Positions 17,355-26,984 of a DNA stretch of 64,000 bases are shown one piece after another (the stretch's first letter is position 1; every line of letters starts with the position of its first letter). A program made the position numbers and the translations under genes. The notes under the pieces were generated by a model. The model searched no databases. It worked only from the letters and a program-made list of their open reading frames with translations, and was not told the origin of the DNA. This stretch comes from Natronorubrum bangense (GTDB taxonomy: Archaea > Halobacteriota > Halobacteria > Halobacteriales > Natrialbaceae): assembly GCF_004799645.1 (NCBI RefSeq), contig NZ_CP031305.1, positions 1,302,001 to 1,366,000 on the forward strand, written 5' to 3'.

Positions 17355-18428
17355 ATGAAGGATAATCAGAATCAGTGCCCGGGGCCACCACGCCATCTGA
17401 GCCGACGCCGAGTAATCGGGTTGAGTGGCGGTATAGCGGGTGTGGGTCTGGCAGCGGCCGGGCTCCAACACAGCACGATTGTCTCCGGGACGGACGACGA
17501 GACGACCGCGTGGCAACCGATCGACGACGATGGAGACTGTAACATGATGCCGAGTTGGGAAATTACACTCGAGGAAACGACCGCTGACTGGAGCACCCGA
17601 TCGGACTCGAACAAGTACTGCTCTGTCCCCTGTGGGACGACCGACGACACCGAACTAGAGCTCGGACAACAGGTCCGAATCAGTGCCGGTGAGAGTGAGG
17701 ACGATGGGTTTCCCGACGCGATCTATACGATTGTTTCGACACACGAGGGGGCGGCCGTTCGGCTGACCCAGAGTGGTCTCGATCGGATCGGTGCGAGCGA
17801 CTCGTCGACGGCGACCGTCGGTGGACAGGCAGTCCATCCGGAGTACGACACGCGCCGAGCCGGTCAGTATAACGACGAGTACGTCGAGTACGTCGTCGGT
17901 GAGGAAGACCAGGAGACTGACGTGTTCGCGATCGCGCCCCACGGGGGGTTCATCGAGTACGGGACTGATTTTCAGGCCGAGCGTGTCGCTGAACAGCGTG
18001 ACGACGTTGGATGGATCTGTTCCGGATTCAACGATGGCGGCGGTTCGTTCGACCGCTGGCACGTCCCATCGACCGAACTCGACCGTGGCTCGTTCCCGTT
18101 GCTCGAGGGACTGTCCGACGAGCCCGCCGACTGGGCAGTTGCGTTTCATGGCTACGCAGACGAGAACATCTTCATCGGCGGCACCGCCAGCGAGTCGGAC
18201 AGACAGCTCGTCGCTGACGCGATTGACGACCGTGTCGATGGGACCGAGGTCGTGCTGGCGAGCGCTGACGCGACCGACTACGGCGGCGCTGCACCGAGCA
18301 ACATTCTCAACGAGGTTGCCCCAATCGGGCAGACGATCCAACTCGAGCAGCCGACTGACGTTCGACAGACCCAGTGGATGGCCGTCGCCGACGGCGTCGT
18401 TGCCGGCCTCGATGCGATCCTCGAGTAG
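17355..18428 (+). CDS. Exported poly-gamma-glutamate hydrolase family protein
   Basis: The 357-residue protein has a twin-arginine signal (SRRRVIGLSGGIAGVGLAAAG, residues 16-36). The mature region resembles the PF05908 fold (phage PghP/YokZ type): IYTIVSTHEGAAVRLTQSG, DVFAIAPHGGFIEYGTDFQAERVA and WAVAFHGYADENIFIGG, with His/Glu residues suited to zinc binding. The family cleaves poly-gamma-glutamate capsule polymer. Some Natrialba strains make this polymer, so self-remodelling or feeding on a neighbour's capsule are both possible. ATTTAAGC at about 17317-17324 is a plausible TATA box. No capsule synthesis gene is adjacent. Confidence 0.85.
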   Translation: MKDNQNQCPGPPRHLSRRRVIGLSGGIAGVGLAAAGLQHSTIVSGTDDETTAWQPIDDDGDCNMMPSWEITLEETTADWSTRSDSNKYCSVPCGTTDDTELELGQQVRISAGESEDDGFPDAIYTIVSTHEGAAVRLTQSGLDRIGASDSSTATVGGQAVHPEYDTRRAGQYNDEYVEYVVGEEDQETDVFAIAPHGGFIEYGTDFQAERVAEQRDDVGWICSGFNDGGGSFDRWHVPSTELDRGSFPLLEGLSDEPADWAVAFHGYADENIFIGGTASESDRQLVADAIDDRVDGTEVVLASADATDYGGAAPSNILNEVAPIGQTIQLEQPTDVRQTQWMAVADGVVAGLDAILE

Positions 18429-18577
18429 GAGTGGGCGGCGTCATACAGGATACTGCTCGGTGGAGTAGCGCATCGAAGCAGAGTGCGACACGCTATGACG
18501 ACCGGCCGAAAGTGCCCGTCAACTGGTGTTCCCAAAGGAACGCTTTTGCCGGCGGTGGCTCAACAGTAGCGGACGGA

Positions 18578-19786
18578 ATGGTCGCACTGTCGTTCGTAGT
18601 ACTCGTCGGGGCTGCTATCGTCACCTGTCTGTTTATGGCGTGGGTGCTTGGTGCAAACAGCAACTCGCCGCCGTTTGCGCCCGCGATCGGCGCGAACGCG
18701 ATCTCAACGATGCAGGCCGCGTTCGTCATCGGCCTGCTCGCGGCTGCGGGGGCGCTCATGCAGGGTGGGAGTATCTCCGAGACGGTCGGTGCTGACCTCA
18801 TCGACGGCGTGACGATTACGCCGCTTGCGGCTACCGCGGGGCTGCTCACTGCGGCGACGTTCATGGCAATTGGTATTTATACGCGGTATCCGATCCCCGC
18901 GGCGTTCGCGACAACTGGTGCAATGGTCGGTGTCGGCCTCTCACTGGGCGGCGATCCGGCGATGGCGACCTACCAGCGACTCGGTACGTTCTGGCTACTC
19001 GTGCCGTTCATGTCGGGTGGGCTGGCGTATGCGACCGCAGTCACCCTGCGCCGCGACGACATCCCCGAATCGGTCGGCGTGCCGCTACTGGCGGGCATCG
19101 TCGGTGCGATCGTCGCAAACATCCGCCTCGGCGTCATCCCCGATCCGACGGCCGACCAGGGCAGTCTCGCGAGTTTCGTCTCTCGTCAGCTCGGTGGTGG
19201 CCCACCGCTCGTCGCAGGCGCGGACCTCGGGACCGTGCTCGTGACGATCGCATTCGGTGCGCTCGCCTTCTACTGGGTTCGAAAACGCGTCCTCGTCGAT
19301 GTCGACGGCGGTATTCGGTCGTTCCTGCTCGTCCTCGGCGGCATCGTCGCCTTCTCCTCCGGTGGCTCGCAGGTCGGGCTGGCAACTGGCCCGCTCGAGA
19401 ACCTCTTTCGGATCGAACTCGGTCTTCCGGGCATCACGCTGCTCGCGCTGGGTGCGGCCGGCATCCTCGCCGGCGCGTGGATGGGCGCACCGCGACTGTT
19501 GCAGGCGACCTCTCGAGAGTACGCCCAACTCGGCGTTCGGCGCTCGATCGCGGCGCTCGTCCCTGGCTTCATCATCGCCCAACTGGCGATCGCGCTCGGG
19601 ATTCCCATCTCGCTGAACAACATCATCCTCTCGGGGGTCATCGGCGGCGGACTGGCAGCCGGCTCGGCGGGCGTCTCGCGGCGTAAAATCGGCTTCACGA
19701 TCACGTTCTGGCTGTTGACCCTCGGCAGTTCGATCGTCGTCGGCTACGGCGTCTATCAGCTGTTCGAAGCGGTTATCGGCGGCTGA
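18578..19786 (+). CDS. Inorganic phosphate transporter (PiT family)
   Basis: The 402-residue protein has about ten membrane helices and the two PiT signature halves: FMAWVLGANSNSPPFAPAIGANAIS near the N-terminus and GLPISLNN-like IALGIPISLNNIILSGVIGGGLAAG near the C-terminus. PiT carriers import phosphate with sodium or protons. The ATG at 18578 gives a start immediately before the first helix; the frame upstream lacks family character. It converges with a universal stress protein gene 9 bp away. No PhoU-like gene is next to it. Confidence 0.92.
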   Translation: MVALSFVVLVGAAIVTCLFMAWVLGANSNSPPFAPAIGANAISTMQAAFVIGLLAAAGALMQGGSISETVGADLIDGVTITPLAATAGLLTAATFMAIGIYTRYPIPAAFATTGAMVGVGLSLGGDPAMATYQRLGTFWLLVPFMSGGLAYATAVTLRRDDIPESVGVPLLAGIVGAIVANIRLGVIPDPTADQGSLASFVSRQLGGGPPLVAGADLGTVLVTIAFGALAFYWVRKRVLVDVDGGIRSFLLVLGGIVAFSSGGSQVGLATGPLENLFRIELGLPGITLLALGAAGILAGAWMGAPRLLQATSREYAQLGVRRSIAALVPGFIIAQLAIALGIPISLNNIILSGVIGGGLAAGSAGVSRRKIGFTITFWLLTLGSSIVVGYGVYQLFEAVIGG

Positions 19787-19795
19787 CGCGGCGAC

Positions 19796-20227
19796 TCATT
19801 CGAGAACCGTCACCGGCTCGTCGGTGCGATCGACGACAGTCGTGGCGACGTTGCGGCCGAGAAACCGCCGGACGAATCCGGCTGTCGTCGTTCCGTGTCC
19901 GTGCATAACCACGTGATCGACATCCTCGTCGTTCGCGTACTGGGGGATGACTGTGCCGGGCCGTCCCTCAAGGACGTCGATCCGAACCCGTTTGCGCGCC
20001 GCGTCGCCGTCGACCGACTCGAGCAGTGAGGCTTCGCGCTGGCGTGTCTGCTCGAGGCGGTCCTCGTCTCGCTCGAGCACCCCGCCCTCGCTCAACGGGG
20101 CGTCGAGCGGTGTCACAACGGCCAGCAGCGTCACGTCCGCATCGGGAAACGTCTCAAGAGCATAGGCAAGCGCCTCGTCCTCTCGCGGCCTGCCGAGCGT
20201 AGGGACGAGGACGTGATCGGGAGCCAT
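19796..20227 (-). CDS. Universal stress protein family
   Basis: The 143-residue protein begins [20 protein letters not shown] and shows the UspA fold: [11 protein letters not shown], a helical middle and [40 protein letters not shown]. The expected ATP-binding G-x2-G-x9-G(S/T) motif is only partly kept ([20 protein letters not shown]), so nucleotide binding is uncertain. It is convergent with the phosphate carrier and divergent from hel308. Confidence 0.88.
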   Translation of the reverse strand: MAPDHVLVPTLGRPREDEALAYALETFPDADVTLLAVVTPLDAPLSEGGVLERDEDRLEQTRQREASLLESVDGDAARKRVRIDVLEGRPGTVIPQYANDEDVDHVVMHGHGTTTAGFVRRFLGRNVATTVVDRTDEPVTVLE

Positions 20228-20333
20228 ACGGCCGTGTTCAGTGGCGAACCCTATCGGTCTATCGGCGGGCGGGTGCAGGGAGCGCGCTTCTCGAGACGAT
20301 AGTTTAAACCGGGGGACGCGCCAAAGGCGGATA

Positions 20334-22682
20334 ATGAATCTCGAGGAGCTGTCGGGGCTCCCACCCGGTGCCATCGACCACTTCCAGCGCGACGGCATCG
20401 AGGAGCTCTACCCGCCACAGGCCGAAGCGGTCAAGGCCGGCGCGACCGACGGTGACAGCCTCGTCGCCGCCGTCCCAACCGCCAGCGGGAAGACGATGAT
20501 CGCTGCCCTGTCGATGCTGTCGGCGATCGAACGCGGTGGGAAAGCACTCTATATCGTCCCCCTGCGAGCGCTCGCCAGCGAAAAAAAGGCCGAGTTCGAG
20601 GCCTACGAGGAGTTCGGCGTCACCGTCGGCGTCACGACTGGCAACTACGAATCGACCAGCGAATGGCTCGCCACGAAAGACATCATCGTCGCGACCAGCG
20701 AGAAAGTCGACTCGCTCGTGCGAAACGGCGCTGACTGGCTCTCGGAGCTCACCTGCGTCGTCAGCGACGAGGTCCACCTCATCGACGACCGCAATCGGGG
20801 ACCGACGCTCGAGGTCACGCTCGCCAAACTCCGGCGACTCAATCCCGGGATGCAGGTCGTCGCCCTCTCGGCGACAGTCGGCAACGCCGACGAGATCGCT
20901 GACTGGCTTGATGCCGCGCTCGTCGATACCGACTGGCGACCGATCGACCTGCAGATGGGTGTCCACTACGGCAACGCCCTCAATTTCGACGACGGCTCGA
21001 CACGTGAGGTGCCCGTCGAAGGGAGCGAAAAGCAAGAGGCTGCGCTCGTCCGGGATATCCTCGAGGAAGGCGGCTCCTCGCTCGTCTTCGTCAACTCCCG
21101 GCGTAACGCCGAAGCCGCCGCACGGCGGTTGGGGCAGGTCTCGACTCGTGAGCTCACCAACGACGAGCGCGCCGAACTGACTGAGTTGGCCGAGAAGATC
21201 CGCGAGGACAGCGACACCGAGACGAGCACGGATCTGGCCGACTGCGTCGAACAGGGCGCTGCGTTTCACCACGCTGGCCTCTCGAGCACCCAGCGAACCC
21301 TCGTCGAGGATGCCTTCCGCGACCGGCTGCTGAAGGTCATTTCGGCGACGCCGACGCTCGCCGCCGGCGTCAACACGCCCGCCCGCCGCGTCATCGTCCG
21401 CGACTGGCGACGGTTCGACCCCAGCGCCGGCGGGATGGCCCCGCTCGACGTCCTCGAGGTCCACCAGATGATGGGGCGGGCGGGCCGACCGGGGCTCGAC
21501 CCCTACGGCGAGGCCGTCTTGCTCGCGAAAAGCCACGAGGACAGTCAGGAGCTGTTCGACCGCTACATCTGGGCCGAACCCGAGGCCGTCCGCTCGAAAC
21601 TCGCCGCCGAGCCAGCCCTGCGAACCCACGTGCTCGCGACCATCGCTTCCGGCTTCGCCCGCACGCGCGAGGAACTCCTCGAGTTCCTCGAGGCGACCCT
21701 GTATGCAAGTCAGTCGACCGAGGCAGGCCGACTCGAGCAGGTGACTGAGACAGTCTTGCAGTATCTCGAGTCAAACGATTTCATCGAACGCGAGGGCGGG
21801 ACCGAGACGACCGACGACGCCGGCGCGTTCACCTCCGCGGCCGACCTCGCTGCACAGCAGTCTGCACAGACTGACGAACGGCTCGAGGCGACCAGCCTCG
21901 GCCACACCGTCTCCCGACTGTATCTCGATCCGATGAGCGCCGCCGAAATCGTCCACGGCCTCGAGGACGCCGACGAGCGCCCGACCGCACTCGGGCTGTA
22001 CCAACTCGTCTCGCGGACGCCCGACATGTACGAACTCTACCTCCGGTCGGGCGAAGACGACACGTTCGGCGAACTGTTCTACGAACGCGAGGCCGAACTG
22101 CTGGGTGACGCGCCAAGCGAGTACGAAGACGACCGTTTCGAGGACTGGCTGGCTGCGCTCAAGACGGGCAAGCTGCTCGCAGACTGGGCCAGCGAGGACG
22201 ACGAGGAACAACTCACCGAACGGTACAAGATCGGGCCCGGCGACCTCCGGGGAAAAGTCGACACCGCCGAGTGGCTGCTCGGAGCGGCTGAATCACTGGC
22301 ACGCGAAATCGATAGCGAGTGGACCGTCGCCGTCCGCGAGGCACGCGCGCGCGTTGAACACGGTGTTGGTGAGGAACTGCTCGAACTCGTCTCGGTCGGC
22401 GGCGTCGGCCGCAAACGCGCCCGCCGGCTGTACGAGGTCGGCATCGAGGAGCCGGCCGATCTCCGGAGCTCGGACAAGGGGGTCGTGCTGAACGCGCTCA
22501 AGGGGGCGAAGACGGCCGAAACCATCCTCGAGAACGCCGGCCGGGAAGACCCCTCGATGGAAGGCATCGAGCCAACGACGTCGGCCAACGGTGGCGAGAG
22601 GGCCGACTCGAGTCGCGACACCGAACCGGCATCGAACAGAACCGACACCGACAACAGTCAGTCGAGTCTGGGTGATTTCTAA
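20334..22682 (+). CDS. hel308: ATP-dependent DNA helicase Hel308
   Basis: The 782-residue SF2 helicase remodels stalled replication forks. Motifs: PTASGKT near residue 48, DEVH near 145, [20 protein letters not shown], and [12 protein letters not shown] near 380; C-terminal winged-helix, ratchet and HhH regions follow ([24 protein letters not shown]), ending in a disordered acidic tail with QSSLGDF, a PIP-box-like end (Q-x2-L-x2-F variant) that may contact PCNA. AGTTTAAACC (20300-20309) is a good TATA match for the ATG at 20334. The stop overlaps the next start by one base (TAATG). Confidence 0.96.
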   Translation: MNLEELSGLPPGAIDHFQRDGIEELYPPQAEAVKAGATDGDSLVAAVPTASGKTMIAALSMLSAIERGGKALYIVPLRALASEKKAEFEAYEEFGVTVGVTTGNYESTSEWLATKDIIVATSEKVDSLVRNGADWLSELTCVVSDEVHLIDDRNRGPTLEVTLAKLRRLNPGMQVVALSATVGNADEIADWLDAALVDTDWRPIDLQMGVHYGNALNFDDGSTREVPVEGSEKQEAALVRDILEEGGSSLVFVNSRRNAEAAARRLGQVSTRELTNDERAELTELAEKIREDSDTETSTDLADCVEQGAAFHHAGLSSTQRTLVEDAFRDRLLKVISATPTLAAGVNTPARRVIVRDWRRFDPSAGGMAPLDVLEVHQMMGRAGRPGLDPYGEAVLLAKSHEDSQELFDRYIWAEPEAVRSKLAAEPALRTHVLATIASGFARTREELLEFLEATLYASQSTEAGRLEQVTETVLQYLESNDFIEREGGTETTDDAGAFTSAADLAAQQSAQTDERLEATSLGHTVSRLYLDPMSAAEIVHGLEDADERPTALGLYQLVSRTPDMYELYLRSGEDDTFGELFYEREAELLGDAPSEYEDDRFEDWLAALKTGKLLADWASEDDEEQLTERYKIGPGDLRGKVDTAEWLLGAAESLAREIDSEWTVAVREARARVEHGVGEELLELVSVGGVGRKRARRLYEVGIEEPADLRSSDKGVVLNALKGAKTAETILENAGREDPSMEGIEPTTSANGGERADSSRDTEPASNRTDTDNSQSSLGDF

Positions 22683-23188
22683 TGGAACTCCTCGAATGCG
22701 TACTCGAGATCGACGATATCGACGCGTTCGTCAGCCAGCTCGGCGAGATCGGTAAGCGCCACGACGTGACGATTCAGGCGTTCGACGCCAGCTACGTCGC
22801 TGGCCGAGCTCACCTCGAGCGCGCCGTGGAACTGGCCGACCGCGCCATTGCCCGCGGCGAGAACGTCGCCCGAGATCGGGCGGTCGAAATCCTGCTGTAC
22901 GCCGCTGGCCGCCGACAGATCGACGACGCCCTCGAGATGGGTGTCGGCGAAGGCAGGCAGCGTGCCGTGATTCTGGTCGATGGCGAGGACAGCGACGACG
23001 AGACGACCGCCCTCGAGACACTCGTTGAACTGGATGCCGTCGTCAGAACCGAGCCAACACTCGAGCCACAAGATGAGGCGACGCTGTGTGCGTTCTTCGA
23101 GATTACCGACGCCGAACGCGAGGCGACCGACGCGTCGCTGGCCGCGCTGGTCCGCGAACGAGTCGTCTTGCTCGAAGTCGACAAATAG
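22682..23188 (+). CDS. cgi121: KEOPS complex subunit Cgi121
   Basis: The 168-residue protein has the Cgi121 pattern: DDIDAFVSQLGEIGKRHDVTIQAFDASYVAGRAHLERAVELADRA, then RAVEILLYAAGRRQIDDALEMGVGEG, the tRNA-tail binding fold. KEOPS makes the t6A modification at position 37 of tRNAs. The ATG shares its first base with the hel308 stop, implying translational coupling between a fork helicase and a tRNA-modification subunit, an arrangement I recall in other haloarchaea. Confidence 0.92.
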   Translation: MELLECVLEIDDIDAFVSQLGEIGKRHDVTIQAFDASYVAGRAHLERAVELADRAIARGENVARDRAVEILLYAAGRRQIDDALEMGVGEGRQRAVILVDGEDSDDETTALETLVELDAVVRTEPTLEPQDEATLCAFFEITDAEREATDASLAALVRERVVLLEVDK

Positions 23189-23232
23189 TCGGCGTCGACT
23201 CCCGCCTTCATACTATCTGCTGTAAGTCAGTT

Positions 23233-23268
23233 CCGGTGGGACCGGTATCCGTCCTGCGGTCCCACCGG
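23233..23268. terminator. Hairpin between convergent genes
   Basis: CCGGTGGGACC (23233-23243) and GGTCCCACCGG (23258-23268) form a perfect 11-bp stem with a 14-base loop, located between the convergent stops of cgi121 and the DUF59 gene. A bidirectional terminator or RNA 3'-end hairpin is likely; a following U tract is missing. Confidence 0.55.
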
Positions 23269-23290
23269 TAAATCGGTACAACAAACCGTA

Positions 23291-24091
23291 TCAGTCGTCA
23301 GCAGTTTCCTCGAGCCGACTCTCTCTCGCTTCTCGAAGCCCGTCACAGATCCCACCCTGACTCGACATGTTGACCTGTGCGAGTCGCCCGCGCTGGTGGA
23401 CGAGCTCGAACGACTCGGAATCGATCGGCTCACCCTCGGGCGTTCGGAACAGGCGGTCGTCAGGGTCCGTCACGAGAGACGTCTCACGGGCTTTCTCGAG
23501 ATAGCGCTCGAGCGATGTCGCGGGAACTGAAACGGCAAACGAGCGATCAGCGACATAGATGGCGACCGTGTCGTCGTCGGTCGCTGTCTCGGTACGGTCC
23601 GGTTGAGTCGTGTTGGGCTCGAGGTCCCGAAGTCGGAGGTCGACGATCGTCTCGGCGTCGAGTCCGGCCTCGAGCAGTGTCTCGACCGCGTCGTACTGTC
23701 GTGCGACCCGTGCCTTCTCGTCGAGTTCCCGACGGACGGCCTCGACGTCGCCGTCGGCGTCGGGAAACGCGTCAGCGAACGACAGCCGTTCGTTGACACC
23801 ACGATTGATCTCCGTCTCGTGCATGTGTTCTGCGAGCGTGATCCGAGCCGTCTCGACCGCTTGCAGCGACTCGACCTCGTCACGAGCGTCGACTGCCATC
23901 ATCCAGGCAAACGCCGGCGAACACCACGCCGTCGGCAGTGTGAACGTGACGCTGACGCGGCCGCCGTCGATCTCGATCGAATCGATGTACTCGAGGTCGA
24001 CGATCGACCGGTCGAGTTCCGGATCAGTCACGCGGTCCAGTCGGTCGCGGACGGCGGCTCGAGTCGGGCCGTCGGACGTCTGGGCGCTCAT
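23291..24091 (-). CDS. MIP18/DUF59 family iron-sulfur assembly-like protein (266 aa)
   Basis: The first ~100 residues are a DUF59 domain: RDRLDRVTDPELDRSIVDLEYIDSIEIDGGRVSVTFTLPTAWCSPAFAWMM, with the conserved Cys in TAWCSP. The remaining ~160 residues are an acidic, mostly helical extension ending RLAQVNMSSQGGICDGLREARESR. DUF59 proteins help load Fe-S or other metal centres. The start codon overlaps the stop of the amidohydrolase gene (TAATG), so both are translated from one message. A DUF59 protein of this length next to an amidohydrolase is characteristic of bacterial propane/methane-monooxygenase-like operons, as I recall them. Confidence 0.85.
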   Translation of the reverse strand: MSAQTSDGPTRAAVRDRLDRVTDPELDRSIVDLEYIDSIEIDGGRVSVTFTLPTAWCSPAFAWMMAVDARDEVESLQAVETARITLAEHMHETEINRGVNERLSFADAFPDADGDVEAVRRELDEKARVARQYDAVETLLEAGLDAETIVDLRLRDLEPNTTQPDRTETATDDDTVAIYVADRSFAVSVPATSLERYLEKARETSLVTDPDDRLFRTPEGEPIDSESFELVHQRGRLAQVNMSSQGGICDGLREARESRLEETADD

Positions 24092-25185
24092 TAGTCGTCC
24101 GCCGCGGCGGGCTCTTCGCTCGCGTAGTGGTCCTCGAGCCCGAACTGCTGGCTGATCTCGTCGTCCTGGAACGCCCGGCGTTTCGCCTCGATATCGATGT
24201 CGTAGAGTTCGGCAGCGTTCTCGCCCATCACCTTCTTTTTGGTCTCGAGATCCCACTCGACGCCGTACTCTGCGCGGTGTTCCTGGGTGAGTTCGGCCTC
24301 GAGAACTTCCTTCACGAGCCAGTCGGGGTTCCACAGCGCATAATCCGACCCGAAGAGGAGTCGATCCTCACCGAGCCACCAGAGGAGTTCGGACATGATT
24401 TCGGAGAACTTGCCCGGTCGGTTCTGGGCGAACGGTGCAGCGACCGCGAGCCCACCATAGACGTTCGTCTCCTGGGCGGCGATCCAGCAGAAATCATCGA
24501 GTCGAGGTAAGCCGACGTGTTCGACGATGAAGTTGAGTTCCGGGAACGACGAGGCCGCGTCGTCGACATCTTTCACGTCGAACGCGTCACGATTGAGGGG
24601 ACGGATCGTCGGCCCCTTGTGGGCATGGATGTTCTCGATACCGAGCTCTTGGCACTTCTCCAAGAACTTGAACGCCTCCTCGTCGTCGAGTCGCCAGCCC
24701 TTCGACTCGCCGCGCCACTCGGCGGTGTAGAGTTTGACACCAGGAATCTCGTACTTGTCGTGGAGCTTCTCGAGGTACTCGAGGCCGTCCTCGCCGTCAC
24801 GCGGATCGAACGTCCCGTTGAGGATGAACCGCTCGGGATGTTCGGTCGCGAGTTCGGCGTTCTGTTCGGTGGTATTGAACCCCTCCGTGTAGAAGTCCGT
24901 GAGATACGTCGGCTGGAAGATCGCCATATCCGTGGCAGCATTGGCGAACAGGTCCTCGACCATCCGATTAGCGCCGTATTTCCGGTACTCGGAGATATCC
25001 CACTGGCGGTCCTCGGGCGTGAACGTCGTGTGGTAGTCGTAAAAACACTGGATAAACTCCTCCCCACCGTCGTGTTTGATGTTGTCCTCCGTCGCGTCCC
25101 ACAGGTGTACGTGGCCGTCGATGACGAAGATCTCTTCACCGTTATCGCGGTACATTGTATCATGATTATTGTTATCATAAGCCAT
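24091..25185 (-). CDS. Amidohydrolase-2 family metal-dependent hydrolase
   Basis: The 364-residue TIM-barrel protein carries DGHVHLWD (residues 23-30), GTFDPRDGEDGLEYLEKL, IHAHKGPT, IVEHVGLPRLDDF and LFGSDYALWNPDWLV, giving the His-x-His, His, His and Asp ligands expected for the family. Length and motifs match the proteins annotated as predicted metal-dependent hydrolase in actinobacterial binuclear-iron monooxygenase clusters. It leads a two-gene operon with the DUF59 gene. AATTATAACT on the minus strand about 20-30 bp upstream is a plausible TATA box. The substrate is unknown. Confidence 0.88.
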   Translation of the reverse strand: MAYDNNNHDTMYRDNGEEIFVIDGHVHLWDATEDNIKHDGGEEFIQCFYDYHTTFTPEDRQWDISEYRKYGANRMVEDLFANAATDMAIFQPTYLTDFYTEGFNTTEQNAELATEHPERFILNGTFDPRDGEDGLEYLEKLHDKYEIPGVKLYTAEWRGESKGWRLDDEEAFKFLEKCQELGIENIHAHKGPTIRPLNRDAFDVKDVDDAASSFPELNFIVEHVGLPRLDDFCWIAAQETNVYGGLAVAAPFAQNRPGKFSEIMSELLWWLGEDRLLFGSDYALWNPDWLVKEVLEAELTQEHRAEYGVEWDLETKKKVMGENAAELYDIDIEAKRRAFQDDEISQQFGLEDHYASEEPAAADD

Positions 25186-25333
25186 CAGTCTTTTTCAGAT
25201 TTTCATGAGTTATAATTTCTGTGTAATGTGTGCAGATAGAGGCGAACCTACTGTCTCAACAGCTATAGATTCACACGGCGCGACGGTTTGGGGGAACGTT
25301 TTCTCTTCGTGTGTTGAACTGTGACTTGGTATC

Positions 25334-26377
25334 ATGCAAGCAGCCCGTCTTCACGAGTATACGGACGACATGAGCGAGGCGCTTTCGATCGACGACGTCG
25401 ACCGACCCACCCTCGAGCGCTCCGATGGCGTACTGATCGAGGTCAAAGGCGCGGGGTGGTGTCAGACTGACAACCACATCATCGAGGGAATGTGGCAAGA
25501 GTACGCGCCACAGGACCTGCCGATGACGCTGGGCCACGAGAACGCCGGGATCGTCGCCGAAACTGGCGACGAAGTAACGCTGGTCGAAGAAGGCGATCCG
25601 GTCATCTGTCATCCGGTCCAGACCTGTGGCATCTGTCGGCCCTGCCGGCTTGGCGAGGATATGTACTGCGAGAACAGTGCGTTCAACGGCCTCACCACCG
25701 ACGGCGGCTTCGCCGAATATCTCCAGACCAACGAGCGCGCAGTCATTCCGCTGCCCGACGGCGTCGACCCAACTGAGATCGCTCCCCACGCCGATGCGGG
25801 AATTACGGCCTATCACGCCACAAAGAAGGCCGTCCGCGAACTGAACCCCGGCGACACCTGTGTCGTCATCGGCGTCGGCGGCCTCGGCCATATCGGCCTG
25901 CAGTGTCTCGACGCGATGAGCGCCGCGGATATCGTTGCCGCCGACATCAAAGACGACGCGCTCGAGTTGGCCACAGACCTCGGCGCACGCCACACCGTCA
26001 ACTCCGCCGATGAGGACCTCGCCGACATCATCGCGGATCTAACCGACGACGAGGGCGCTCAGCAGGTGATCGACTTCGTCGGCAGAGACGAGACGACCGC
26101 GCTGGCACCCGAGATCGTCGCCGCCGGCGGCGACCACCACATCGTCGGCTACGGCGGCCACATCCACGAACCCAGCCAGGCGCTGGTCAACGGCGAGTTC
26201 GCCTTCCGTGGCACGCTGGTCGGCAAGTACGCCGAACTCCAGGAACTCGTCGCCCTTGTCGACCGCGGCGACGTCGAACTCCGTACCGAACGCCACGACC
26301 TCGGCGAGATCAACACGGTCGCCGAACGCCTCGAGCACAACGAGATCGAAGGTCGTGCGGTCGTCCTCCCACCCTAA
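25334..26377 (+). CDS. Zinc-dependent NAD(P)+ alcohol dehydrogenase
   Basis: The 347-residue medium-chain dehydrogenase has catalytic zinc ligands in GWCQTDNH (C43) and GHEN (H68, E69), a complete structural zinc site (C98, C101, C104, C112), and the dinucleotide loop GVGGLGHIG near residue 178. It should oxidise an alcohol to aldehyde or ketone. It is divergent from the amidohydrolase-DUF59 operon across a 148-bp A/T-rich promoter region, so these three genes are probably co-regulated. Confidence 0.94.
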   Translation: MQAARLHEYTDDMSEALSIDDVDRPTLERSDGVLIEVKGAGWCQTDNHIIEGMWQEYAPQDLPMTLGHENAGIVAETGDEVTLVEEGDPVICHPVQTCGICRPCRLGEDMYCENSAFNGLTTDGGFAEYLQTNERAVIPLPDGVDPTEIAPHADAGITAYHATKKAVRELNPGDTCVVIGVGGLGHIGLQCLDAMSAADIVAADIKDDALELATDLGARHTVNSADEDLADIIADLTDDEGAQQVIDFVGRDETTALAPEIVAAGGDHHIVGYGGHIHEPSQALVNGEFAFRGTLVGKYAELQELVALVDRGDVELRTERHDLGEINTVAERLEHNEIEGRAVVLPP

Positions 26378-26400
26378 GCCGCAGTTCTCTCGAGCCCGCA

Positions 26401-26982
26401 CTACCCCGGCAGGATGAGGTTGATCGCGGCGACGACGACCCCTGCCAGCCCCATCCGAGCCGCGGCGACGTACCATCGCTGTTTCGAGATCGAGGCGAGA
26501 TAGACGCCGAACGTTGCCAGGATCGCGATACCGACACAGATCGACGCCAGAACGGCCTGTAACATCGTGAAAACGACGCCCTCGAGTGCCAGCGGCGAGA
26601 GGGTCACGACGATAGCGAGAATCGGCCCGGTTGCGCTGGCGACAGCGTGGACGATCTGGGCAGCCCGATGTTCGCGCTGGACACGTGTGTCCTCGAGTTC
26701 GGTGAGCATCGCCCGCTCGAGTCGTTCCTGTTCGGCCAGTGCCTCCGCGCGCTCGATCTCCCAGACGCTCCAGACACCCGAGGTTCCGAGGCCAACAGCC
26801 GCACCGAGGCCGATCATGATCGCGGTGACGCCGTCATCGATCCCAGAGAGGTACGCGCCGACGACGACGCCGATGCTCGTGAGTGTGCCGTCGAAGCCGT
26901 TGGCGATGAAATATCGCCGAGAGATCGACCGGACGTCTTCTTTGCCGAGGACGCGACGGAGTCGGGCACGTCGGCCAGCCAT
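26401..26982 (-). CDS. VIT1/CCC1-type iron/manganese transporter family protein
   Basis: The 193-residue protein begins with a basic segment, then RRYFIANGFDGTLTSIGVVVGAYLSG, the first-helix signature of the family, followed by a cytosolic helix (ERAEALAEQERLERAMLTELEDTRVQREHR) and three more membrane segments. VIT/CCC1 proteins move Fe2+ or Mn2+ out of the cytosol. Its start is 2 bp after the stop of the DUF211 gene, so the pair is an operon. Confidence 0.88.
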   Translation of the reverse strand: MAGRRARLRRVLGKEDVRSISRRYFIANGFDGTLTSIGVVVGAYLSGIDDGVTAIMIGLGAAVGLGTSGVWSVWEIERAEALAEQERLERAMLTELEDTRVQREHRAAQIVHAVASATGPILAIVVTLSPLALEGVVFTMLQAVLASICVGIAILATFGVYLASISKQRWYVAAARMGLAGVVVAAINLILPG

Positions 26983-26984
26983 CG

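Noticed and set aside
23233..23268. The 11-bp inverted repeat as a regulator site
   Set aside because: It lies between converging stops, where a transcript-end hairpin is the simpler explanation.
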